Below, one piece after another: positions 1 through 5,002 of a stretch of DNA of 5,002 nt. Source of the DNA: Candidatus Avimonoglobus intestinipullorum (GTDB lineage Bacteria > Bacillota > Clostridia > UBA1381); contig DVND01000107.1 of the NCBI GenBank assembly GCA_018714645.1, positions 1 to 5,002 of the forward strand. The letters run 5' to 3'. Position 1 is the stretch's first letter; each line of letters opens with the position of its first letter. Both the position numbers and the translations under genes were made by a program. The notes beneath the pieces are model-generated. The model did not search any database and was not told the DNA's origin. It saw only the letters and a program-made list of their open reading frames with translations.

Positions 1-92
1 GCTGCTTTTGCAGCTCCGCGATCTTGGTCTTGGTTTTCTGGATGTCCCGTTGTTACAACCGCCTCTGCGGCAGGTACCAATAAACAAGCCAT
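1..92 (-). CDS. Small protein of unknown function, partial, possibly frameshifted
   Basis: The start is an ATG at 90-92 on the minus strand, preceded at 7 bases by a strong AAGGAGG site. The gene runs off the left edge of the window. The visible frame begins MACLLVPAAEAVVTT, a hydrophobic, Ala/Val-rich start, and stays open for 30 codons to the edge. After about codon 15 the residues (GHPENQDQDRGAAKA) and their third-codon bases (mostly A or T) look non-coding. The +1 frame from base 46 reads DIQKTKTKIAELQKQ, a plausible helical segment with mostly G or C at third positions, but it is preceded by a TAA and has no ATG, GTG or TTG start. This suggests a shift near 46-50. The start resembles short Clostridia proteins I vaguely recall as beginning MACLLVPAAEA, but I cannot name a function. 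It follows the DUF362 gene by 36 bases and is probably in the same operon. Confidence 0.55.
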   Translation of the reverse strand, partial: MACLLVPAAEAVVTTGHPENQDQDRGAAKA

Positions 93-99
93 TTTGCAT

Positions 100-106
100 C
101 CTCCTT
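100..106 (-). promoter_or_regulatory. Ribosome binding site of the small left-edge gene
   Basis: The minus strand reads AAGGAGG here, 7 bases before the ATG at 90-92. It is a full-strength Shine-Dalgarno match in the 36-base gap after the DUF362 gene's stop codon. It is the main evidence that a real gene starts at 92 although only 30 codons are visible. Confidence 0.75.
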
Positions 107-128
107 TTGAATATTCTGATAATTCTGT

Positions 129-1574
129 TTATTCATCAATGCTGACCAAATTGTGGGTTCTGCTTCCCAAACCGATTTCCTCGGCATGCTCCAGTGTGTG
201 CAGTCCGTTTCTTGACTCGATCCTGTCAATCAGCGTACCGCTCTGGCTCCTGTCGGTATCGTATACAATATCAATACAAGCCTGATCCAATGCGACAGGA
301 TCGTAAGAGGCTAGAATACCGACATCGTGCATGTCCGGCTCTGCCGGATTGCCATCGCAATCACAATCAATGGAGATATTATTCATGACATTGATATACA
401 CAACCTTGCCGTCAAGATAATCAACTACGCCCGAGGTGGCCTCAGCCATCGCTTCGCAGAACTTATCCTGGTCACCGCCCCAGGGGCTGGTCATGCTTTC
501 CCCTCCCGAATGGATCCAGCTTTTGCCCTCAGCGGAGGCAATCCCAATGGACATATTCTTGATGGCGCCGCCGAAGCCCGCCATGGCATGTCCTTTAAAA
601 TGTGCCAGGGAAATCAGGGAATCATAATTGGCAAGGTTCGCCCCTACGAAGTTTTCATGAATCGTCGTACCGTTTGCAATCGGGATTTCCAAAGAGCCAT
701 TCTCATCCATAATATCCACGTCCGCAATCTCAGTAAAGCCATGATCCTCTGCCACCTGATAATGCATGGCGGTGTTAGCGCGGCTGCCTCCGTAAGCGGT
801 ATTGCATTCTACAATGGTTCCGTTTACGCCCTGTACCAGGTCCTTAATCAATTCCGGCCGCAAATAATTGCTGTTGGGCGGCTCGCCGGTGGACATTTTC
901 ACCGCAACATTGCCCTCTGCCTGGAATCCAAGCTGGTTGTAAATTTCCACAAGCGCTTCGGGCGTGATTTCCGTCGTCATATAAACCGTCGGAGCATCCG
1001 CATCAGACGGCGTTTCCGTTTCGGACGGCGCTGTAGTGGGCGTATCCCCGGGCTGTTCATCAGCCGGCACGCGAATAGTAACAGTCTGTGTATCCTGCGC
1101 CCATTCTACCGTAAATTGAAACCCTTCGGCTATAAACCGGATGGGCATCATGGTGCGGTCGTTAATAGTAGTAGGAGCAACATCGAGTGTACTTAATGTA
1201 TCATTCAAATACGCCTCCGTACTGTCTATAACGAGCCGGATTACATTGTCCTGATAGGAAAGCGTCACTGTCCGACTTGCTTCGTCCCAGCCTACGGTTC
1301 CGCCGACCGATTCAATGATTGCCCGGACCGGCATCAGGGTTCTGTCTGAAACAAGCACAGGCGTTGTGCCGCGTCCGGGATCAACTTCCCGCAGCATACC
1401 GTTGACCGTCATTTGCGGGTTGCCGATTTGCAGGGTAAGCGTTGTTTCATCATCCGCTGATATGACAGTTTCTGCACTGTTGCTAAACAGCGCCACACAC
1501 GCAAAGATCACACAAACCGCAGCAACGAAAGCAATAAACAGCCACAACTTTTTCACATTCGCCGTTTTTACCAT
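129..1574 (-). CDS. Exported stalk-domain plus DUF362 protein
   Basis: A 481-residue protein. Residues 1-8 carry lysines and are followed by one hydrophobic segment (about 10-30), so it is a signal peptide or N-terminal membrane anchor. The Cys at 26 sits in IFAC, a poor lipobox. Residues about 48-169 form a copper-amine-oxidase-N-like stalk domain with two repeats, each with the hallmark arginine/proline motif (SDRTLMPVRAIIE at 77-89 and NDRTMMPIRFIAE at 138-150) followed by V-x-W. A Thr/Pro/Ser/Glu-rich linker (about 173-195) leads to a DUF362 domain (about 197-475) with GHAMAGFGGAIKN (328-340), the GKSWIHSGG stretch (350-358) and CDCDGNPAEPDMHD (404-417). No ferredoxin-type CxxCxxCxxxC cluster, common in other DUF362 proteins, is present. 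The biochemical role of DUF362 is unknown to me; stalk domains usually occur on cell-surface proteins. The ATG has AAAAGGAGGC at 1582-1591, and a sigma-A promoter lies just upstream. The stop is TAA at 129-131. Confidence 0.9.
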   Translation of the reverse strand: MVKTANVKKLWLFIAFVAAVCVIFACVALFSNSAETVISADDETTLTLQIGNPQMTVNGMLREVDPGRGTTPVLVSDRTLMPVRAIIESVGGTVGWDEASRTVTLSYQDNVIRLVIDSTEAYLNDTLSTLDVAPTTINDRTMMPIRFIAEGFQFTVEWAQDTQTVTIRVPADEQPGDTPTTAPSETETPSDADAPTVYMTTEITPEALVEIYNQLGFQAEGNVAVKMSTGEPPNSNYLRPELIKDLVQGVNGTIVECNTAYGGSRANTAMHYQVAEDHGFTEIADVDIMDENGSLEIPIANGTTIHENFVGANLANYDSLISLAHFKGHAMAGFGGAIKNMSIGIASAEGKSWIHSGGESMTSPWGGDQDKFCEAMAEATSGVVDYLDGKVVYINVMNNISIDCDCDGNPAEPDMHDVGILASYDPVALDQACIDIVYDTDRSQSGTLIDRIESRNGLHTLEHAEEIGLGSRTHNLVSIDE

Positions 1575-1602
1575 TTTTTATGCCTCCTTTTACGTAATAT
1601 TT

Positions 1603-1616
1603 GTTATTTACATAAC
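1603..1616. repeat. Short palindrome in the leader of the DUF362 gene
   Basis: GTTAT-TTAC-ATAAC is a perfect 5-bp inverted repeat with a 4-base centre. It lies between the predicted transcription start (about 1623) and the ribosome binding site of the DUF362 gene. It is flanked by ACGT on both sides (1592-1595 and 1615-1618), giving an imperfect larger dyad. It could be an operator for a repressor, but in such AT-rich sequence a short palindrome may arise by chance. Confidence 0.25.
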
Positions 1617-1629
1617 GTTTCTACTTTAT

Positions 1630-1658
1630 ATTATAATTACTGACCGTACCATAGTCAA
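1630..1658 (-). promoter_or_regulatory. Sigma-A promoter of the DUF362 operon
   Basis: On the minus strand the -35 box TTGACT (1653-1658) and the perfect -10 box TATAAT (1630-1635) are separated by exactly 17 bases. Transcription should start near 1623, leaving a leader of about 48 bases before the ATG at 1574. With only one mismatch to consensus and optimal spacing, this should be a strong constitutive-type promoter. It lies just beyond the tRNA terminator, so the DUF362 operon looks independently transcribed. Confidence 0.8.
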
Positions 1659-1696
1659 ATACTTAGTAATTAAAATACGGATAATCAAAGCATAAT

Positions 1697-1740
1697 AAAA
1701 AACCGAACCCACTACCAATTGGTACTGGGTTCGGTTTTTT
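1697..1740 (-). terminator. Rho-independent terminator of tRNA-Leu, bidirectional in form
   Basis: A near-perfect palindrome. On the minus strand CCGAACCCA-G-TACC, loop AATT, GGTA-G-TGGGTTCGG forms a 13-pair stem with one G-G mismatch, followed by six T (1697-1702). It begins 6 bases after the CCA end of the tRNA. On the plus strand the same hairpin is also followed by six T (1735-1740), so it could stop transcription from either side. It separates the tRNA unit from the promoter of the DUF362 gene. Confidence 0.92.
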
Positions 1741-1746
1741 ACTGTC

Positions 1747-1833
1747 TGGTGCCGATGGTCGGGGTCGAACCGACACGGTATCGCTACCACGGGATTTTGA
1801 GTCCCGCACGTCTGCCAATTCCATCACATCGGC
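1747..1833 (-). tRNA. tRNA-Leu (anticodon CAA)
   Basis: An 87-nt class II tRNA including an encoded CCA end (1747-1749). The acceptor arms GCCGATG and CATCGGC pair fully, with discriminator A at 1750. The D stem is ATG/CGT with loop GAATTGGCAGA. The anticodon stem CGGGA/TCCCG holds the loop CTCAAAA, with anticodon CAA at 1797-1799, reading the Leu codon UUG. The long variable arm GGTA-GCGA-TACC is diagnostic of Leu, Ser or Tyr tRNAs, and the T arm is GTCGG-TTCGACC-CCGAC. All stems are intact and the gene should be functional. It has its own promoter upstream and a terminator immediately downstream. A read-through contribution from the preceding activase gene is possible because no strong terminator separates them. 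Confidence 0.97.
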
Positions 1834-1839
1834 ATTTAA

Positions 1840-1875
1840 AACTGCTTAACTATGATAACACATGATAAAGCAGTT
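1840..1875. repeat. Inverted repeat embracing the tRNA promoter
   Basis: AACTGCTT (1840-1847) and AAGCAGTT (1868-1875) are perfect 8-bp inverted repeats 20 bases apart. Between them is a direct repeat of ATGATA (1852-1857 and 1862-1867) separated by ACAC. The outer arms touch the -35 box and the expected start of transcription, and one copy of the direct repeat is the -10 box. On the minus strand the second arm runs into TTTT, so the dyad could also act as a weak terminator for the activase operon. Its 20-base loop makes that doubtful. Confidence 0.45.
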
Positions 1876-1880
1876 GTCAA
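1852..1880 (-). promoter_or_regulatory. Sigma-A promoter of tRNA-Leu
   Basis: On the minus strand a perfect -35 box TTGACA (1875-1880) is followed after 17 bases by the -10 box TATCAT (1852-1857). Transcription should start near 1845, about 12 bases before the mature 5' end of the tRNA at 1833, a typical short tRNA leader. The -35 box lies 32 bases after the stop codon of the activase gene. Confidence 0.8.
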
Positions 1881-1911
1881 TAGTTTTTTCTGATTCTTTC
1901 ACAAATTTTGG

Positions 1912-2700
1912 TCATCCACCGATCTGGCAGTGCAGCCCGGATCGTTCCGCCGCCTCCAGCAGCCCTTCCATATAAGAATCCTGCATGGGCTCAATCCCGG
2001 CCAGTTTATATTCCCTGCCCAGTGCCCGGTATTTGTCCTCTCCCATGCGGTGATACGGCAGCAAATGCAAGTGCTGCACGCCCGGCAGCGACGCGGCAAA
2101 CTGTGCAATTTTACGGATTTCCTCTATTGTATTGTTAAAGCCCGGGATCACCGGCACACGGATTGTCAGGTTCGCGCCCCACTCCGCGATTTTACGCGCA
2201 TTTTCCAAAATCAGCTTGTTGGATTGCCCTGTAAACCGCTGATGCTTTGCGTCGTCCACCTGTTTGATGTCCATCAGCACATAATCCAAATGCGGCAAAA
2301 AACGTTCAATGGTTTCAAAAGGCGCAAATCCCGTCGTCTCAATCGCGGTATTGACCCCTTCGGCGTGGCACGCCTTTAAAAGCCCCACGGCAAAATCCGG
2401 CTGCAGCAGCGCTTCCCCGCCGGACAGCGTCATCCCACCGCCGGAACGGCGGTAATACGGCAGATCCTTCATGACCTCCCGCATGACCTCTTCAACGGTC
2501 ACATCCCGGCCCACAACCTTTTCCTTTCCGGCAAAATCCATGGTCTGGATTTTAAATTCCTGCGATTCCGGATTGCAGCACCACTGGCACCGCAGCGCGC
2601 ACCCTTTTAAGAACACAATCGTGCGGATGCCCGGCCCGTCATGGATGGAATATTTCTGGATATCAAAAATCCGTCCTGTTGTTTTCAAATATTCAAGCAT
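1912..2700 (-). CDS. Glycyl radical enzyme activase (radical SAM)
   Basis: A 262-residue activating enzyme that would use a [4Fe-4S] cluster and S-adenosylmethionine to abstract hydrogen from the radical glycine of the dehydratase encoded just upstream. The N-terminal family signature IHDGPGIRT is at 19-27. The CxxxCxxC cluster motif is Cys34, Cys38 and Cys41 (GCALRCQWC), with an extra Cys at 42. SGGGMTLSGGE is at 86-96, MDIK at 143-146, RVPVIPGFN at 181-189 and LLPYHRMGEDKY at 213-224, all typical of the PflA/DhaB2 family. The passage from PESQ (44-47) straight to GRDVTVEEV (64-72) omits the roughly 40-residue segment holding two ferredoxin-type clusters found in C. butyricum DhaB2 (about 304 residues); in that respect it is built like pyruvate formate-lyase activase. 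The ATG is preceded by AAGGAA at 2709-2714. It starts 23 bases after the dehydratase stop codon, so the two are co-transcribed. Confidence 0.93.
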   Translation of the reverse strand: MLEYLKTTGRIFDIQKYSIHDGPGIRTIVFLKGCALRCQWCCNPESQEFKIQTMDFAGKEKVVGRDVTVEEVMREVMKDLPYYRRSGGGMTLSGGEALLQPDFAVGLLKACHAEGVNTAIETTGFAPFETIERFLPHLDYVLMDIKQVDDAKHQRFTGQSNKLILENARKIAEWGANLTIRVPVIPGFNNTIEEIRKIAQFAASLPGVQHLHLLPYHRMGEDKYRALGREYKLAGIEPMQDSYMEGLLEAAERSGLHCQIGG

Positions 2701-2723
2701 CGTCCCAATTCCTTCCCAATCAA

Positions 2724-5002
2724 TTAACGGTTGAACGCCTGCTCTGTCCGGTTGATAATATCATCCTGCAAGGAACGGGACAGCGTTGTAAACAGTGCAC
2801 TGTAGCCCGCCACCCGAACCACAAGATTCTTGTAGTTTTCAGGATGCTTCTGCGCGTCTAAAAGCGTCTCGCGGCTCACCACGTTAAATTGCATGTGCAT
2901 CCCCTTCTGGTCGAAAAACGCGCGGATATAGGAGGCAAAATCCTGCAAGCCCGCCGCCCCCCGCAGGGCGGACGGATGGAATTTCTGATTATACAGCGTC
3001 CCGTTGGACGCAATCCCATGGTCTAATTTCGCGACGGAATTTGCAGCCGCAGTCGGCCCGTTGACGTCCTTTCCGGAGTATGGGCCAACGCCGTCGGCCA
3101 CAGGGGTATTTGCCAGCCGTCCGTCAGGAGTCGCGCCTGTCTGATGCCCTAAAGGCACATTGGCGGAAACCGGGTACAGCCCCGCCTGATACATGCCGCC
3201 GCGCGGATTCCTGTACTTCTCCAATTCCCTTGTATACACATAGGCGACTTCCCGGGCGAACAAATCTACCTCCGGGATATCATTGCCGTATTTCGGAACT
3301 GCTTCAATCAATTCCAGCAGCCGGTTATACTTCTGCTTTTCCGCATCGGTGGATACGCCGTCCAAAAACATTTTAAAAATATCCGCAATTTCCTGCTCTT
3401 GCACCTGTTTCCCTTCGGAGGCCAGCTTCTTGACCACCTCTTCGGTCGCTTCCCGGGCCGCCTCCGGTGTCAGGCCATGCCCATAATTGTGGAGCAATGC
3501 GTCCTTATATTCCGCCAGCGTCACTTTTTTCTCATCAAACACCAGGGTCTTAATCGCATAGAGGGAATCTGTCATATTGGCGATCCCAAACCCCTGCGGG
3601 CCTGTAAAATTATAGACAGCGCCGCCCTCCTGCATGCTTTTCCCGCGTTTGATGCAGTCCTCCACCATGGAAGACTGGAACGGCAGCGGGCACCGTTCGC
3701 CGTGGGCCACGTCAATGGCATTGTCCGCATTGACCATCAAGCCGATATTATACGCCATCTGTTTTTTATAGGCGTCAAAGAATTCTTCAAAGGTCTGCAT
3801 GTCCTCCACATCGCCGGTCTGGATGCTGATGCGCTCCCCTTTGTCATATCCGTTGGAAAATACCAGCTCCAGCGGGCGGCACATGTTGAAGAATGCAGCA
3901 TCATGCCAGCCGTCGGTTTTCGCCGCTTTCTGCGGCTCCACGCAGCCGATGATGTTGTAATCCCGCGCGTCCTCCAGCGTCAGGCCGCGGCTCATCAAGG
4001 CAGGGATAATCACCTCGTCATTATAGTACGCAGGCAAGCCCACGCCTGTCCGTGTCAACTCCGCGCAGCGCAGCATAAATTCGTTGGGCGTACCGTTCCA
4101 AATGCGCACCGAAAACGACGGCTGCGGCAATTGCGTATGCATAGACGCCTGGATGCACATATATGACAAGTCATTGGTGGCGTCCAACCCTTCCGCCGTT
4201 TGCCCGCCGGCACAGAGGTTCTGGAACAGCCCGTAGCCCGCAAACCCTTCTGCGGACGCCGCATCGCGCACCTTATTCAAATCATTCAGCTTCACCCAGA
4301 TGCAGTCTATCAATTCCTGCGCCTGGGCGCGGGTAATTGTACCGGTTTCAATGTCCCGTTTATAATACGGATACATATACTGGTCGAACCGCCCGGGCGA
4401 GATGGAATGCCCGCTGGATTCCACCTGCAGCAGCATCTGGATAAACCAGAACGTCTGGCAGGCCTCCATAAACGTCTGCGCCGGATGCTCCGGCACGCGG
4501 CTGCAATTCTCAGCAATCTGCTGCAATTCCCGTTTCCGCTGGGGATCGGTGCAGGCCGCCGCCTGCTGCGCCGCCAGCTCCGCATACCGTTTGGAATAAT
4601 CGATAACCGCCTGGCAGCTGATAATGACCGCTTCCAAAAATTCATGCTTTTTGGCGTAGTCGCCGTCATAGACATGGATCCGCGCCAACTCCTCCGCCGC
4701 CTCGCGCATCAGGCCGCGGTATCCGATTTTCATGATTTTCCCGTAATCTACCGTCACATGCCCGATCCCGTTGTAGAAATAGTTTCCGGGCGTAAAAATA
4801 TTATGTTCAATCGCGGTGACCGCCTCCGGCGCCATATAGGCCAGCGCCAATTCGCTGGTGGTTTTCCCTTTCCAATACGGGTAGACCTTGCGCAGGATCT
4901 CCTTGTTTTCCTCCGATATGTAAAATGGGTCGGCAGAACGGGTTGCCACCGTGTCAAATTCCTGTTCCAGCCATTCATAAGAGTACTCGGGGAACACCTG
5001 GC
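2724..5002 (-). CDS. Glycyl radical diol dehydratase, probably 1,2-propanediol type, N-terminus missing
   Basis: A glycyl radical enzyme for B12-independent dehydration of a vicinal diol to an aldehyde; 757 residues are visible counting from the GTG at 4995-4997. That GTG is probably an internal Val: the frame stays open to the edge, and the preceding CAG and partial xGC codon fit the Ser-Gln-Val-Phe-Pro-Glu of C. butyricum glycerol dehydratase near residue 85, so about 84 residues lie outside. Compared from memory with that enzyme, the active site is conserved: His80 (its His164), His197-Ser198 (His281-Ser282), thiyl Cys352 and Glu354 in GCVEPQ (Cys433, Glu435), Asp366 (Asp447), and radical Gly731 in RVAGYS (Gly763). 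Phe258 replaces its Tyr339, and about 49 extra residues occur near 506-554. Both traits match what I recall of Roseburia inulinivorans propanediol dehydratase. Glycerol remains a possible substrate. The gene ends in TAA and is followed by its activase. Confidence 0.92.
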   Translation of the reverse strand, partial: QVFPEYSYEWLEQEFDTVATRSADPFYISEENKEILRKVYPYWKGKTTSELALAYMAPEAVTAIEHNIFTPGNYFYNGIGHVTVDYGKIMKIGYRGLMREAAEELARIHVYDGDYAKKHEFLEAVIISCQAVIDYSKRYAELAAQQAAACTDPQRKRELQQIAENCSRVPEHPAQTFMEACQTFWFIQMLLQVESSGHSISPGRFDQYMYPYYKRDIETGTITRAQAQELIDCIWVKLNDLNKVRDAASAEGFAGYGLFQNLCAGGQTAEGLDATNDLSYMCIQASMHTQLPQPSFSVRIWNGTPNEFMLRCAELTRTGVGLPAYYNDEVIIPALMSRGLTLEDARDYNIIGCVEPQKAAKTDGWHDAAFFNMCRPLELVFSNGYDKGERISIQTGDVEDMQTFEEFFDAYKKQMAYNIGLMVNADNAIDVAHGERCPLPFQSSMVEDCIKRGKSMQEGGAVYNFTGPQGFGIANMTDSLYAIKTLVFDEKKVTLAEYKDALLHNYGHGLTPEAAREATEEVVKKLASEGKQVQEQEIADIFKMFLDGVSTDAEKQKYNRLLELIEAVPKYGNDIPEVDLFAREVAYVYTRELEKYRNPRGGMYQAGLYPVSANVPLGHQTGATPDGRLANTPVADGVGPYSGKDVNGPTAAANSVAKLDHGIASNGTLYNQKFHPSALRGAAGLQDFASYIRAFFDQKGMHMQFNVVSRETLLDAQKHPENYKNLVVRVAGYSALFTTLSRSLQDDIINRTEQAFNR

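Noticed and set aside
327..1196. 289-codon open frame on the plus strand opposite the DUF362 gene
   Set aside because: It lies wholly antisense to a convincing gene, has no recognisable domain, and its composition (His/Arg/Ile-rich) is that of a mirror frame. No promoter or ribosome binding site was seen.
1575..1696. Riboswitch or T-box upstream of the DUF362 gene
   Set aside because: The predicted leader is only about 48 bases after the start site and holds no T-box or riboswitch-like core; it is too short for a structured aptamer plus expression platform.
1747..1833. tRNA-Leu as an attachment site for an integrated element
   Set aside because: No integrase gene, no second copy of the tRNA 3' end and no mobile-element genes are visible within the window.
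3399..4166. 255-codon open frame on the plus strand opposite the dehydratase gene
   Set aside because: It is the antisense shadow of strongly conserved glycyl radical enzyme coding sequence; the His/Arg/Ala-rich translation matches nothing I recognise.
1912..5002. Pyruvate formate-lyase operon
   Set aside because: The enzyme has a single catalytic Cys in GCVEPQ instead of the adjacent Cys-Cys pair of pyruvate formate-lyase, and it shares the diol-dehydratase Glu, His and Asp residues.
1..5002. CRISPR array, insertion sequence or other long repeats
   Set aside because: No regularly spaced repeats, transposase-like frames or terminal inverted repeats were seen in the gaps between genes.

Overview
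The window looks like chromosomal DNA from an anaerobic Firmicute, most likely a gut or sediment Clostridia. Three things point that way: a glycyl radical enzyme with its radical-SAM activase, an exported protein with a copper-amine-oxidase-type 'stalk' domain, and strong AGGAGG ribosome binding sites with textbook sigma-A promoters in AT-rich gaps. All convincing genes lie on the minus strand, so the window is read from right to left. No gap between genes exceeds about 340 bases; the largest, between two protein genes, is filled by a tRNA gene, a terminator and two promoters.

Right part (about 1912-5002): a two-gene operon. The first gene, cut by the window edge, encodes a glycyl radical enzyme of the B12-independent diol dehydratase branch (glycerol / 1,2-propanediol dehydratase). 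The catalytic Cys, Glu, two His, Asp and the C-terminal radical Gly are all present. It most resembles a propanediol dehydratase because of a Phe at an active-site Tyr position and a 49-residue insertion relative to Clostridium butyricum glycerol dehydratase. Twenty-three bases downstream lies its activase, a short radical-SAM protein lacking the ferredoxin-like domain of many diol-dehydratase activases. The activase would install the glycyl radical, and the dehydratase would then turn 1,2-propanediol (for example from fucose or rhamnose) or glycerol into an aldehyde.

Middle (about 1590-1880): a class II tRNA-Leu(CAA) gene with encoded CCA, its own sigma-A promoter, and directly after it a nearly perfect palindromic terminator with A/T tracts on both sides. 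Beyond this lies a second, near-consensus sigma-A promoter.

Left part (1-1574): that promoter drives an exported or membrane-anchored protein joining a stalk domain to a DUF362 domain, followed after 36 bases by a small partial gene with a strong ribosome binding site. The coding frame of this small gene appears to shift after about 15 codons.

Nothing here amounts to a clearly new system. The items most worth following are the likely substrate of the dehydratase and its insertion, the short activase, the exported DUF362 protein, and the apparent frameshift at the left edge.
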